Below, one piece after another: positions 15,915 to 25,997 of a stretch of 64,000 nt of DNA (positions within the stretch are counted from its first letter, which is position 1; every line of letters starts with the position of its first letter). Under the pieces are notes generated by a model. The model ran no database searches, was not told the DNA's origin, and saw nothing but the letters and a program-made list of their open reading frames with translations. Origin of the DNA: Cyclobacterium xiamenense (GTDB lineage Bacteria > Bacteroidota > Bacteroidia > Cytophagales > Cyclobacteriaceae). The position numbers and the translations under genes are program-made. The stretch is from the NCBI RefSeq assembly GCF_009467825.1, contig NZ_WIOK01000018.1:59481-123480 (forward strand), written 5' to 3'.

Positions 15915-17249
15915 ATGAAATCAACCACCGACAGAAGGAGCTTTTTCAAAAAAGCGGCTGTATTGGCAGGAGCTTTTTCTTCCAATAGCCTTTTTGAACA
16001 GTTGCACGCCGCTGATATACTGGCAAAGAACAGGCAGTATGTAAGCCTGTCCCCCCAGGAAATGGCCGAGAACGAAGATTTTTGGGCTACTATACAGCAG
16101 GGATATCCGGCAAGTTCCTCGCCGGTATTGAATCTCAACAACGGAGGCGTCTCGCCTAGTCCCTTGTTGGTCTTGCAGGCAGTAGATCGCTACAGCCAAC
16201 TTTCCAATCAGGCTCCTTCCTATTACATGTGGCGGATTTTGGATCAGGGAAGGGAACCGCTCCGCCAGAAGTTGGCGCTCTTGGGGGGCTGCGACCCGGA
16301 TGAATTGGCGATTAACCGTAATGCCACCGAGGCCTTAAATACCATTATTTACGGGTTGGATTTGCAGAAAGGCGACGAGGTGATCGGGTGCAAGCAGGAT
16401 TACCCAAACATGATGCAAGCCTGGAAGCAACGGGAGCAACGGGAGGGAATTCGTTACAAACAACTTTCCTTTGATTTTCCCATAGAAGACGACGAAACCA
16501 TCGTTGAAGCCTATCGGCAAGCCATCAGCCCAAAGACGAAAATCATCCATGTCACCCATGTGATCAATTGGGTGGGGCAAATCATGCCTGTGCGCAAAAT
16601 TTGCCAAATGGCCCACGAAAAAGGCCTGGAGGTAATTGTAGACGGCGCCCATTCGTTTGGCTTGCTGAACTTCCGGATTCCGGATCTGGAAGCAGATTAT
16701 TTTGGCACCAGTCTGCATAAATACCTGTCTGCGCCCATCGGTACCGGGATGCTATGGATAAAGAAAGAGAAGATTTCCAAGGTATGGCCTCTTTTATGCA
16801 ACGGAAATCCAAAAAGTGAGGACATCCGGAAATTCGAAACCCTCGGCACCCGTAGTTTTCCCTTGGAACAGGGCATCGGGGAAGCGGTAAATTTTCATAA
16901 CGGCATAGGAGCCGAGCGAAAGGAGGCGCGGGTACGTTACTTAAAAAATTACTGGGCGGAACAAGCCCTGGGTATTCCGGGCGTCAATATCCATACGTCT
17001 CTACAGCCAGCATATAGTTGCGCCATCGCAGGAGTCTCAGTTGATGGCCTTAGCCCGCAGGAATTGGAGCGGCAGCTTTTGGGAACATACAAGATTCACA
17101 CCACGCCTATTAGCTACGAAAACATCCACTGTGTACGGGTATCGCCGCACGTGTATACACGGCTAACCGATTTGGATCGGCTGGTAGCTGCTCTCGGCGA
17201 GCTTTCTGCCGCTCATAGCAGTCAGCCACTAGGGCAAAAGGGAACGTGA
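15915..17249 (+). CDS. Tat-exported class V aminotransferase
   Basis: This PLP-dependent enzyme of 444 residues resembles isopenicillin N epimerase and cysteine desulfurase-like proteins. The N-terminus is a twin-arginine signal (DRRSFFKKAAVLAGAF), so the folded, cofactor-loaded protein should be exported to the periplasm. The PLP lysine lies in GTSLHKYLSAPIGTGM (about residue 270), and the preceding VIVDGAHSFG provides the Asp that contacts the cofactor ring. The stop codon overlaps the start of the next gene by one base (TGATG), so the two are translationally coupled. The substrate is unknown. Confidence 0.87.
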   Translation: MKSTTDRRSFFKKAAVLAGAFSSNSLFEQLHAADILAKNRQYVSLSPQEMAENEDFWATIQQGYPASSSPVLNLNNGGVSPSPLLVLQAVDRYSQLSNQAPSYYMWRILDQGREPLRQKLALLGGCDPDELAINRNATEALNTIIYGLDLQKGDEVIGCKQDYPNMMQAWKQREQREGIRYKQLSFDFPIEDDETIVEAYRQAISPKTKIIHVTHVINWVGQIMPVRKICQMAHEKGLEVIVDGAHSFGLLNFRIPDLEADYFGTSLHKYLSAPIGTGMLWIKKEKISKVWPLLCNGNPKSEDIRKFETLGTRSFPLEQGIGEAVNFHNGIGAERKEARVRYLKNYWAEQALGIPGVNIHTSLQPAYSCAIAGVSVDGLSPQELERQLLGTYKIHTTPISYENIHCVRVSPHVYTRLTDLDRLVAALGELSAAHSSQPLGQKGT

Positions 17250-18670
17250 TGGGGGCAACGGAATACGATGCAATCGTCGTAGGCTCGGGACCCAACGGAT
17301 TGGCGGCGGCCATTACCCTACAGCAGCAGGGTTTACGGGTACTGCTTATTGAGGGAAAGGAGCAGGTAGGGGGCGGCATGCGCACACAGGAACTCACCCT
17401 ACCCGGTTTCCAGCACGATGTCTGCTCGGCCATTCATCCACTGGCGGCCTCGGCTCCATTTTTTAGAAGTCTTCCCCTGGAAGCGTATGGCTTGCGACTG
17501 CTGCATCCCGAGGTTCTTGCGGCCCATCCGCTGGCAGATGGCAGTTCGGTGTGTTTGTATCGATCCCTTACCGATACAGCAGCGCAGCTGGGAGCAGACG
17601 AAAAGAAGTACCTGGAATTGATGCGCCCCATCGTCAATAATTGGGATTCCCTGGCCTCCGATTTTTTAGGACCACTGAAGTTCCCTAAAAAACCGCTGCA
17701 GTTAGCCTCCTTTGGACGCAAAGCTTTGCAGCCAGCAACCTGGCTTGCCCGCTCGTTTACCTCCGAAAGGACGGCGGCGCTATTTGCAGGGATGGCTGCG
17801 CACGGAATTCAACCCCTGACCAACTGGGCCACTTCGGCCATTGCCCTGGTACTGATGGGTGCAGGTCATGTGGGCGGATGGCCGGTGGTTCAGGGCGGAT
17901 CACAAGGTCTGGCTGATGCGTTATTAGCCTATTTTTTGGACAAAGGAGGGGAATTTCAAGCCGGTTGGATGGTAGCGGATTTGGGGGAGCTTCCTGCGGC
18001 AACGGCTGTTCTGTTCGATACCAGCCCCCGGCAGTTGCTCAAGATTGCGGGCAAGGAATTTTCCCGGTTATATACCTGGCAACTAAACCGATATCGGTAC
18101 GGGATGGGGGTGTTCAAGGTTGATTTTGCCCTGGATGGTCCGGTCCCCTGGACTTCAGCTACCGCCCGCATGGCAGGAACCGTGCATTTGGGGGGGACGC
18201 TGTCGGAAATTGCGGCCTCGGAAGCGGGGCTTTGGAAAGGAATTTATCCGGAAAACCCCTACGTATTGGTGGCACAACAGTCCCTGGCAGATCCACACAG
18301 GGCTCCCCAGGGAAAACACACACTTTGGGCCTATTGCCATGTACCATCCGGGGGAGACACGGATATTACCGAGGTGGTGATCCGGCAGATTGAAAAACAA
18401 GCTCCCGGGTTCCGTAAATTGATCCTTGCAAAAAAATCGATGAATGCCAGCGATTACGAATCCTATAACCCGAATTATGTAGGGGGAGACATCAATGTGG
18501 GCGTTCAGGATATTTACCAGCTATTTTCCCGGCCCGCCCTTCGGTTTTCACCCTACCGAAGTTCGGCAAAAGGGATTTATCTTTGTTCATCGGCTACGCC
18601 TCCCGGTGGTGGAGTGCATGGAATGTGTGGGTTTCATGCAGCAAAACAAGTCCTGCACGATTTGTTTTAA
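17249..18670 (+). CDS. Phytoene dehydrogenase-like FAD oxidoreductase
   Basis: The 473-residue flavoprotein has an N-terminal dinucleotide-binding motif (AIVVGSGPNGLAAAITLQ, GxGxxG) and a C-terminal FAD-closing segment (GIYLCSSATPPGGGVHGMCG), the layout of the phytoene desaturase/CrtI-like superfamily. There are no other carotenoid genes here, so a carotenoid role is not indicated. The ATG at 17249 overlaps the aminotransferase stop by one base. An in-frame GTG immediately before it is the alternative. No export signal is visible, unlike its partner. The joint pathway is unknown. Confidence 0.85.
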   Translation: MGATEYDAIVVGSGPNGLAAAITLQQQGLRVLLIEGKEQVGGGMRTQELTLPGFQHDVCSAIHPLAASAPFFRSLPLEAYGLRLLHPEVLAAHPLADGSSVCLYRSLTDTAAQLGADEKKYLELMRPIVNNWDSLASDFLGPLKFPKKPLQLASFGRKALQPATWLARSFTSERTAALFAGMAAHGIQPLTNWATSAIALVLMGAGHVGGWPVVQGGSQGLADALLAYFLDKGGEFQAGWMVADLGELPAATAVLFDTSPRQLLKIAGKEFSRLYTWQLNRYRYGMGVFKVDFALDGPVPWTSATARMAGTVHLGGTLSEIAASEAGLWKGIYPENPYVLVAQQSLADPHRAPQGKHTLWAYCHVPSGGDTDITEVVIRQIEKQAPGFRKLILAKKSMNASDYESYNPNYVGGDINVGVQDIYQLFSRPALRFSPYRSSAKGIYLCSSATPPGGGVHGMCGFHAAKQVLHDLF

Positions 18671-18789
18671 ATACAAAAAATTGAAATTAAAATACATGTT
18701 ATTTCATTAAGTATCATTTTTTAAAATTTAATTTGTTAAAATATTCTTTTTCCCTATTTTTAAAACAACTATCAATAGCTTTTAGAAGG

Positions 18790-20697
18790 ATGCGGGGGGT
18801 GCACAAAACGATTGTCCTGGTACTTTTTAGTTTGTTTTTTTTTGTAGCAACCGGTACAAGTCGTAACCTACCTATCGGATCTGTTGATGTACTGCTGGAG
18901 CAGGTAAAGGCCCTGCAATACGACAATACAACCATGGCATTTTCGTTGCTGGCCGAGGCAAGGGAGCGCGCAGGGAGTAATCCGAATTCGCTGCTGCGGG
19001 CAAAATTAAACAATCGGGAAGCCACCTTGCATTATATTTCCGGAAACTACGATTTGGCACTGAACCAGTACATCCGGGCCAGGGAGGATGGGGAGTTGGC
19101 AAACGCGAAAGCGGAAATTGTATATGCCCTAAACGGAAGGGCCCTGATTCAAATGGTGGACAAGGAATACCAGGAGGCCCTTCGGTTGCTTGGCGAATGT
19201 GTTGAAATCAATAGGGCGTTGCAGGATAGCCTTTCTCTGGCGAAGAATTTCTTCAACATGGGAATCGCCCATGACGAGATGAGCCAGCCGGATCAATCCC
19301 TGGACTACCTGATTCAGGCCCGGGAATATTTGCGTAGCGACAGCCTGGCGGTTTTAAACCTAATGGTCAAAAATAGAATGGCCAAAGTATACCACAAAAA
19401 GGGCGCAAGGCATCAAGCCGCCGCCCTTTACCAGGAAGTGTTGGCGACGAAACCTATCCTTACTAACTGGGAGAAATCATTTGCCCTTGCCGGTTTGGCC
19501 GAACTCAAATTGGATCAGGGAGACCTGGAAGAGGCGCTGGTCTTGGGCAAAGCAGCGTTGGAACATGCAGAAATTCATGGAGCCCATTGGGATTTACAAC
19601 AAATCACGGGACTGCTGAGTCGAATCTACCAGCAACGTGGGGAGCACGAGTTGGCATTTTTTCATTTAAAGGCACATCAGGTCTATAGCGACAGCCTGTA
19701 CAATGCCTCCAAGAACAGGCAAATGGCTCGCATGGAGTTGAAGCTGGCGCAGGCCGATAACGAACGTTTGCGGGCAGAAAAGGAGCGGGATCAGACCTTG
19801 ATACAGCACCATTATAAATGGATGGGATTTTTGGTGCTACTTGTTGTTTTTTTGGGTATTATTCTCTATTTCTTCTATAAAAACCTACGTCTAAAAAACA
19901 GATTTACCCGGTTTTTAGCCAAAAATAACAAAGCCATTCGGGAACAGAAAGAGGTAATCGCCCGGCAAAATCAGGCCCTGCTGGAGGTAAATGGTACGCG
20001 GACCAAAATTTTGTCCATTATTTCCCACGACTTGAGGTCCCCGATTAACGGATTGAAGCAACTGCTAGCTATCCGGAACCAGAAGTTACTAACAGCGCAG
20101 GAAGAAAACGAGGTGGTATCGCTATTATCGACTCAGATTCAACAGACCGAAACGTTTCTGAACGATTTGTTGGAATGGGCCAATACCCAAATGGATGGAA
20201 TGGTTGCCCACCCTGTCCCTGTAAACGTAGTGGAAACGGTGAATGCCGTACTGGAACAATTGGACTATCCGCTCAAAACAAAATTTCTGGTGGTTGAACA
20301 CGTTTGGGGACCGGCCAACCGGCATTTTGCCCGGGTGGATACCAATCATTTTAAGATCATCATTCAGAACATCCTGGGAAACGCCATCAAGTTTACCCCC
20401 GAGTATGGGAAAATCCGCGTGTACTATACCCTGACGGCCGACAACATTGCCTGCCACATCGAAGATTCCGGAACAGGCATCAACGAGGCCCAGCAGGAGC
20501 TGATTAATGGAGAAGGAGATGCGCGGATTCCTTCCATGGTTGGCACCCGCAACGAGAAAGGCACCGGCCTGGGACTGCTAATGGTGAAGCAGTTTCTGGC
20601 GCTGAATGGGGGAAAGATGGATGTAGCCAGCATTCCCGGCCTGGGTACCCGATTTACCCTTCATTTTCACCGGGAAGCCATTGAAACCAGGGGATAA
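18790..20697 (+). CDS. Tetratricopeptide-repeat sensor histidine kinase
   Basis: This 635-residue membrane kinase has a signal sequence (about 6-25), a periplasmic array of TPR-like helices (about 40-330; for example AEIVYALNGRALIQM and SLAKNFFNMGIAHDEM), a coiled stretch, one transmembrane helix (WMGFLVLLVVFLGIILYFFY), then HisKA with the phosphorylatable histidine in SIISHDLRSPINGL and an HATPase domain (NILGNAIKFTP, EDSGTGI, GTGLGLLMVK). It lacks a receiver, so it needs a separate response regulator, none of which is adjacent. The start at 18790 gives the signal sequence; a TTG at 18733 would extend it by 19 residues. It is convergent with the CoA-transferase gene. Confidence 0.9.
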   Translation: MRGVHKTIVLVLFSLFFFVATGTSRNLPIGSVDVLLEQVKALQYDNTTMAFSLLAEARERAGSNPNSLLRAKLNNREATLHYISGNYDLALNQYIRAREDGELANAKAEIVYALNGRALIQMVDKEYQEALRLLGECVEINRALQDSLSLAKNFFNMGIAHDEMSQPDQSLDYLIQAREYLRSDSLAVLNLMVKNRMAKVYHKKGARHQAAALYQEVLATKPILTNWEKSFALAGLAELKLDQGDLEEALVLGKAALEHAEIHGAHWDLQQITGLLSRIYQQRGEHELAFFHLKAHQVYSDSLYNASKNRQMARMELKLAQADNERLRAEKERDQTLIQHHYKWMGFLVLLVVFLGIILYFFYKNLRLKNRFTRFLAKNNKAIREQKEVIARQNQALLEVNGTRTKILSIISHDLRSPINGLKQLLAIRNQKLLTAQEENEVVSLLSTQIQQTETFLNDLLEWANTQMDGMVAHPVPVNVVETVNAVLEQLDYPLKTKFLVVEHVWGPANRHFARVDTNHFKIIIQNILGNAIKFTPEYGKIRVYYTLTADNIACHIEDSGTGINEAQQELINGEGDARIPSMVGTRNEKGTGLGLLMVKQFLALNGGKMDVASIPGLGTRFTLHFHREAIETRG

Positions 20698-20731
20698 ACC
20701 CGGCCAGAAAATAGCAACCGTAGGACGCCTG

Positions 20732-22033
20732 TTACCGGAACGGATAAACAAAGCTCCCAAATCGCTGGTAAATAGCCCTTTCCAATTCTTCCTGATGTTC
20801 CGGGGCAGCAATTTTTTTTAACTCATGCGCCCGCTGACGCAGGTTTTTCCCGTACAGGTAGGCAGCGCCGAATTCGGTCACCACGTAGTGCACATGGGCC
20901 CGGGTGGTAACTACCCCCGCCCCTTCTTTCAGAAACGGGACGATTTTGGATTTCCCTTTTTTCGTTCCGGCACGTAGGGCCATGATCGGTTTGCCCTCGT
21001 CCGACAAGGCGGCTCCTCTCATGAAATCCATCTGACCACCCACACCGGAGTAGTGGTAGCTACCGATGGAGTCGGCGCAGACTTGTCCGGTCAGGTCGAT
21101 TTCAACGCAGGAGTTGATGGAGATCACCTTTGGATTTTTTCGAATGACGGAGGTATCGTTTACGTAGGCTGCCTCGTGAAAGGAAAAAGCCGGGTTATCG
21201 TGAATGGCATCGTAGAGTTTTTGGGTGCCAATCACAAATGAGGACACGACTTTTCCCGGATGCTTTTTCTTAAATTTGTTTGTAATTACCCCTTTATCGA
21301 ACAGGTCGATGACGCCATCGGAAAACATTTCGGTATGGATGCCCAGGTCTTTGTGGTTGTGCAAAGACTGCAATACCGCATCCGGAATCCCCCCGATACC
21401 GAGTTGTAAGGTGGCGCCGTCGTCTATCATTTCTGCGATGTATTTGCCTATTTTGTAGTCGGCTTCGTCCAGTTTGGCAGCGTAGTTTACCTGAGGCAGG
21501 GGCTCATCAACCCTAATGGCACGGTCAAATTTGCTCATGTGGACTTGCCCATCGCCCATGGTCCGCGGCATTTGCTCGTTGATCTGGGCAATAATAAATT
21601 TGGCGGTATCGACTGCTGGGCGGGCCACATCCACCGATGTACCCAGGGAGCAATACCCGTGTTGGTCGGGAGGGGAGACCTGTACCATGGCCACATCGAT
21701 GGGAAGGATATTTTTTCGGAATAGTCTGCCGATCTCACTCAGAAAAATGGGCACGTAACCGCCTTGTTCACTATTCACCGCTTGCCGCACGTTTTCTGAA
21801 ACAAAGAGCGAATTGATATAAAAACTTCCTTTGCAGGATGCTTCGGCCAGGGGCATGTCGCCCAGGGTGGTAATGGATACGATTTCTACGTTTTCCAACT
21901 CATCCTTCCTATTTGCCAGTGCACGCACAAGCACCGAAGGGGTGGCGGCACTGCCATGGACAAATACCCGTTGATGACTGTTGACTAATTGGACTGCCTC
22001 CTCAGGACTTACTACTTGAAAATCCGGTTTCAT
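20732..22033 (-). CDS. Acetyl-CoA hydrolase/transferase family protein
   Basis: The 433-residue class I CoA-transferase moves CoA between acyl groups, as in acetate or 4-hydroxybutyrate CoA-transferase. Features include VFVHGSAATPS, VQVSPPDQHGYCSLGTSVD, the oxyanion region LQLGIGGIPDAV, and the catalytic glutamate that forms the glutamyl-CoA thioester in GIHTEMFSDGVIDL. The C-terminus has VTEFGAAYLYGKNLRQRA. Its start overlaps the end of the P-type ATPase gene by 32 bases, so it is the third gene in a coupled operon. Why a CoA-transferase should sit with a calcium-type pump is not evident. Confidence 0.9.
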   Translation of the reverse strand: MKPDFQVVSPEEAVQLVNSHQRVFVHGSAATPSVLVRALANRKDELENVEIVSITTLGDMPLAEASCKGSFYINSLFVSENVRQAVNSEQGGYVPIFLSEIGRLFRKNILPIDVAMVQVSPPDQHGYCSLGTSVDVARPAVDTAKFIIAQINEQMPRTMGDGQVHMSKFDRAIRVDEPLPQVNYAAKLDEADYKIGKYIAEMIDDGATLQLGIGGIPDAVLQSLHNHKDLGIHTEMFSDGVIDLFDKGVITNKFKKKHPGKVVSSFVIGTQKLYDAIHDNPAFSFHEAAYVNDTSVIRKNPKVISINSCVEIDLTGQVCADSIGSYHYSGVGGQMDFMRGAALSDEGKPIMALRAGTKKGKSKIVPFLKEGAGVVTTRAHVHYVVTEFGAAYLYGKNLRQRAHELKKIAAPEHQEELERAIYQRFGSFVYPFR

Positions 22034-24680
22034 ACGATTTAGCGATTAGTTTATACAACTCATTCACCCAAAACACCAGGGAAGATATCGCCGCCCAGCC
22101 TAAAAATTCCCACAAAGAGATGGGTTGGAATTTAAATATGCCAGCGAGGGCAGGAACTTCAATGATTAACACCTGAATGGTGATGGATACGATCAGGGCG
22201 TAATTTACCCACTTATTACTGAATAGCCCAACCTTAAAAGCAGAACCTTTTAGGTTTCGCATATTAAAGACGTTAAACAGCTGGGAAAAAGCCAACACGA
22301 AAAAAACAACTGTCCGGGCTTTTTCAATCCCCTCCGGAAGGTAAAGGTGGAAGGCCAGCATTGCCATGGATGCCATTAGGAATGTATTCAGTACTAAAAA
22401 AGGAATGATTTCCCGATTGATGATGTTCTCGTGGGACTTTTTTGGTGGGGCGGTTAATTCCTTACCGGTTCCCCTTTCGGTAGCCAGGGCTTTGTCGCAA
22501 AACCCGTCCGTGATTAGGTTGATCCAGAGAATTTGCGTTGCAGTTAAGGGCATGGCATAGCCCAGACCGATGGCAACAATGAGGGTGATGATCTCCGCAA
22601 AATTCGTTGTAATAAGAAAAAAACTGGTCCTTCGGGCATTGTTGAACACGATTCTCCCCTGTTCTACGGCCAATACGATGCTGGCAAAATTATCGTCTGC
22701 GAGGACTACCAAAGAGGCCTCTCTGGCTACATCGGTACCCATCATCCCCATGGAAACACCCACATTGGCCTGTCGCAGGGCAGGTGCGTCGTTAACCCCA
22801 TCCCCCGTCATGGCTACCAATTCTCCCTGGGCCTGAAGGGATTCCGCAATGCTAACCTTCATTAGGGGGCTTAATCTGGAAAATACATCGACTTCCTGTA
22901 TGGCCCTGGCAAATTCCTGCTCGCTCAATTGCTGCAACTCGGATCCCGTGAGCACGCGTTCCCGGCCGGGAAGTACGATTCCCACCTCCTTACCGATAGC
23001 CAGAGCGGTTTGCGAATGATCTCCGGTAGCCATGATTACCCGTATTCCGGCCAGATGGCAGGCATTTACTGCTTCGAATACTTCGGGGCGGGGTGGATCG
23101 ACCATGGCCGCCAATCCACAAAAAACCCATCCCTGGTCCGTAAAGTCACCGGAAGTCGCTGCATCCGCGGTTTGGAAAGCCAGGGCCAACACGCGAAAAC
23201 CTCCTTTTGACCAGTCCTCTAGTTTTTTTTTGATAGTGTCCCGTTGCTTGTCAGAAAGTTCGGAAATACCATCTTTTCCCTGAAAATGGGCAGATTTCTC
23301 CAAGAGTTTTTCTGGAGCACCGATAATGAACCGAACGTTTACTCCGAGTTTTTCTACCACCGTGGAACGAAATTTATCGACCGTGCTAAAGGGAATTTCC
23401 TGCACAACTGGCAGGTGCTTACCCAGGCCGGCTTTTTCGGCCAGTACGGCAAAGGCCGCCTCGGTAGGATCTCCGGTTACCTGTATCTGGCCTTTTTCAT
23501 TTACCGAAAGCGAGGCTTGTTGGCAATGGGCTGCAATTTCCAATAGGGGTGCCAATGCCGCCAGGTCAGCTTTGTCTCCCGAAAACTCACCGCTTCGCTC
23601 CCAGCCTTCTCCACTTACATAAACCTCCGATCCACCTGCCTGCCACAATTTTTTGATGGTCATGGAATTTTGAGTGAGGGTGCCCGTTTTGTCCGTGACA
23701 ATGGTACTCACAGATCCCAGGCTTTCCGTGGCGGCGATTTCCCGGATGATGGCATTTTTCTTTGACATCCGGTAGGAGCCGATGGCCAGTACAATGGACA
23801 ATACGGCAGGTAGCCCCTCGGGAATGGCGGAAACGAGCGCGGCCAGCGAAATCAACAGTAACTCGTCGATGAGGATTTTTTGGAAAAAATATCCCACCAG
23901 AAACAGCAAAATCGCACTGCAAATTGATAAAATGGCCATCTGCCGGGCGAGCTTGTTCGACTTGATTTGAAAATTTGATGGCTTTTTCGGGATGGCTTTC
24001 AAACTGCGGGCAATCGTTCCGAGTTGGGTCGATGAGCCGGTAGCTACCACCCAGGCCAGTGCGCTTCCTCCGGAGACATAGGTGCCTTTCCATACCATAT
24101 TGGTTCGGTCACCGATGGGGCTGTCTGCCGGGCCAGGTTCAGTGGTTTTTTCGACCGGTACCGATTCGCCGGTTAGGGATGCTTCCATGGTTCGGGCATC
24201 CTGGCTCTGAAAAAGGATACCGTCGGCTGGAATTAGGTCCCCCTCGCTTAGGCGCATGACGTCTCCGGGAACCAGTTCTTTGGAAGGAATCGTTAGTAAT
24301 TTTCCGTGCCGAATGACGCTGCATTGGGGGACCAACAGCCCTTTTAGCGCCTGGACGGCGTTTTCAGCCTTGTATTCCTGAATAAATCCGATGGCAATGT
24401 TCAGGAGGACGATGGCCAGTATCACGAAAACGTCTACCCGATGTCCGGTCAAAAAAGAGATCAGGGCAGCAAGTAGCAGAATGTACACCATGACATTGTT
24501 TACCTGCCGGGTAAGGATGTACCAAAAAGATTTTTTTTTTGGATCGGGGAGCTCGTTTTTCCCAAAAACCTGCAGCAATTCTTCGGCTCGTTTTGGAGTT
24601 AAACCAGACTCGGTCGTTTGCAGCATTCGTTTGATTTGCTCCGGAGCAAACTGGTGAGGATTTTCCGGAATTTGGATCAT
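22002..24680 (-). CDS. Calcium-type (P2A) cation-transporting P-type ATPase
   Basis: The 892-residue pump couples ATP hydrolysis to cation export. Domains follow the family order: cation-ATPase N-terminus, TM1-2 (MVYILLLAALISFLTG), actuator with the TGES loop (SLTGESVPVEK), TM3-4 with PEGLPA, the phosphorylated Asp in VTDKTGTLTQNSMTI, the nucleotide domain, the hinge GDGVNDAPALRQA, and six C-terminal helices. PEGL in TM4 and NLITDG in TM6 are the residues of SERCA/PMR1 calcium sites, so calcium (or manganese) is the likely ion. The ATG overlaps the stop of the protease gene by 4 bases. Confidence 0.92.
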   Translation of the reverse strand: MIQIPENPHQFAPEQIKRMLQTTESGLTPKRAEELLQVFGKNELPDPKKKSFWYILTRQVNNVMVYILLLAALISFLTGHRVDVFVILAIVLLNIAIGFIQEYKAENAVQALKGLLVPQCSVIRHGKLLTIPSKELVPGDVMRLSEGDLIPADGILFQSQDARTMEASLTGESVPVEKTTEPGPADSPIGDRTNMVWKGTYVSGGSALAWVVATGSSTQLGTIARSLKAIPKKPSNFQIKSNKLARQMAILSICSAILLFLVGYFFQKILIDELLLISLAALVSAIPEGLPAVLSIVLAIGSYRMSKKNAIIREIAATESLGSVSTIVTDKTGTLTQNSMTIKKLWQAGGSEVYVSGEGWERSGEFSGDKADLAALAPLLEIAAHCQQASLSVNEKGQIQVTGDPTEAAFAVLAEKAGLGKHLPVVQEIPFSTVDKFRSTVVEKLGVNVRFIIGAPEKLLEKSAHFQGKDGISELSDKQRDTIKKKLEDWSKGGFRVLALAFQTADAATSGDFTDQGWVFCGLAAMVDPPRPEVFEAVNACHLAGIRVIMATGDHSQTALAIGKEVGIVLPGRERVLTGSELQQLSEQEFARAIQEVDVFSRLSPLMKVSIAESLQAQGELVAMTGDGVNDAPALRQANVGVSMGMMGTDVAREASLVVLADDNFASIVLAVEQGRIVFNNARRTSFFLITTNFAEIITLIVAIGLGYAMPLTATQILWINLITDGFCDKALATERGTGKELTAPPKKSHENIINREIIPFLVLNTFLMASMAMLAFHLYLPEGIEKARTVVFFVLAFSQLFNVFNMRNLKGSAFKVGLFSNKWVNYALIVSITIQVLIIEVPALAGIFKFQPISLWEFLGWAAISSLVFWVNELYKLIAKSYETGFSSSKS

Positions 24681-25756
24681 TGCTCCAGGGCATTTTTAAC
24701 CATGATAAACTCCGATATATTTTCCTGATCCACAATTCCGAGAAAATGGTTCGCCTCGTAAACCAGCGCCACCTTTTTATTTTCTGACGCCATTTTTTTG
24801 AATGCCTCCTGCAGGGGTGAAGAGACTTCCAATTTCAGGGGCTTCGTATCAAACGTCTTTTCGATGCTGCTTTCCGGGCTTCCTTGTTGCAGTCCGCGTA
24901 CAATCCCTTCCCTGCTGAGGGTACCTATGGGACTGTCTTCCTTTACTACTACAAAGTGGGTAGCCTGCCCATCGAGCAGCTTATCGATGGCTTTCTGCAA
25001 CGGAGCATCAAAAGCAAGTATAGGAAATTTTCGCATGAGGACGTCGCCTACTCGATAGCCTTCCATAAAGGACTGCTGTTTGGTTTGGTTTACTTCCGTC
25101 TGTGCACCCAGAAAAATAAAAATCCCGATCAATACCAACACGGGGTTAGTAAATAATCCAAAGAATACGAAGGCGATGGCCATGACTTGACCAATTCCTC
25201 CGGCAATTTCTGTTGCCTTCGTTCGGGGCATTCGCGTAGACAACAAGGCCCGCAATACCCGTCCTCCATCCATGGGAAAAGCGGGTAATAGATTAAATAA
25301 TGCAAGAAAAAGGTTCGCGGATGCCAAAAACAGCCATATGCTGTTGCCATTCAGCTTGGGTTCTTCCAGCAGGTTGACATCAAAACCGGTAAAAGAAATC
25401 AAAACAGCTAGCAAAAAGAACAAGGCGATATTGACCAGTGGTCCGGCAATGGCCACTTTCAGTTCCTGTCGGGGCTCCTCCGGTAATTTTTCCAGCCTTG
25501 CCAAACCACCGATGGGAAGCAGAATAATGTCCCGGGTTTGGATACCGTATCGCTGTGCGGTCAGTGCATGTCCGAATTCATGCAAAATCACGCATACAAA
25601 AATCAGCAATACAAAAATCAGGGTCCATCCGGTATCTACCCAGGGGGTTCCGGATCGCATATTGGATAAAATGATCCACGCCAATAGTAGCGAGAATGTC
25701 CAATGGATAAAAACCTTGATGCCGCTGTACTTTCCTAAATATAACGAGAATTTCAT
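24677..25756 (-). CDS. Site-2-type membrane metalloprotease with CBS pair
   Basis: This 359-residue M50 protease cleaves within or next to membrane helices. The zinc site is HEFGH (about residues 60-64), and the third ligand is in NLLPAFPMDGGRVLRA, both inside hydrophobic segments. After the membrane core a pair of CBS domains (about 235-355) could bind adenine nucleotides and regulate activity. The start at 25756 (MKFSLYLGKYSGI) is the family start; the longer frame from 25912 adds 52 unrelated residues. It is the first gene of the operon with the P-ATPase and CoA-transferase, the ATPase start overlapping its stop. Confidence 0.9.
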   Translation of the reverse strand: MKFSLYLGKYSGIKVFIHWTFSLLLAWIILSNMRSGTPWVDTGWTLIFVLLIFVCVILHEFGHALTAQRYGIQTRDIILLPIGGLARLEKLPEEPRQELKVAIAGPLVNIALFFLLAVLISFTGFDVNLLEEPKLNGNSIWLFLASANLFLALFNLLPAFPMDGGRVLRALLSTRMPRTKATEIAGGIGQVMAIAFVFFGLFTNPVLVLIGIFIFLGAQTEVNQTKQQSFMEGYRVGDVLMRKFPILAFDAPLQKAIDKLLDGQATHFVVVKEDSPIGTLSREGIVRGLQQGSPESSIEKTFDTKPLKLEVSSPLQEAFKKMASENKKVALVYEANHFLGIVDQENISEFIMVKNALEQ

Positions 25757-25959
25757 GGTAAGGAGGGGAGTTAGGGAATTGGCACGAATGCCCTGTTGAT
25801 TCCTGTAAAAATAGGGTTTTGATACTACTTTCCAAACGCCCCTGGGTAAAGAAATCGGAAAAGAAGTGGTATGGAAGGGAGAAAAAATCGCATAAACCAC
25901 CTTCGGATTCAAGGGTATTTTTCTTTAATTGCCGAACCATTTACCGTAATCCTAAGTTA

Positions 25960-25989
25960 TTGTCAATTGACCAAATTTTATTATTTTCG
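25960..25989 (+). promoter_or_regulatory. Promoter for osmC-like gene
   Basis: TTG at 25960-25962, exactly 19 bases, then TATTTTCG at 25982-25989 (one mismatch to TAnnTTTG). It would place transcription start within a few bases of the ATG at 25998, so the leader would be almost absent. Confidence 0.4.
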
Positions 25990-25997
25990 ATCCAAAC

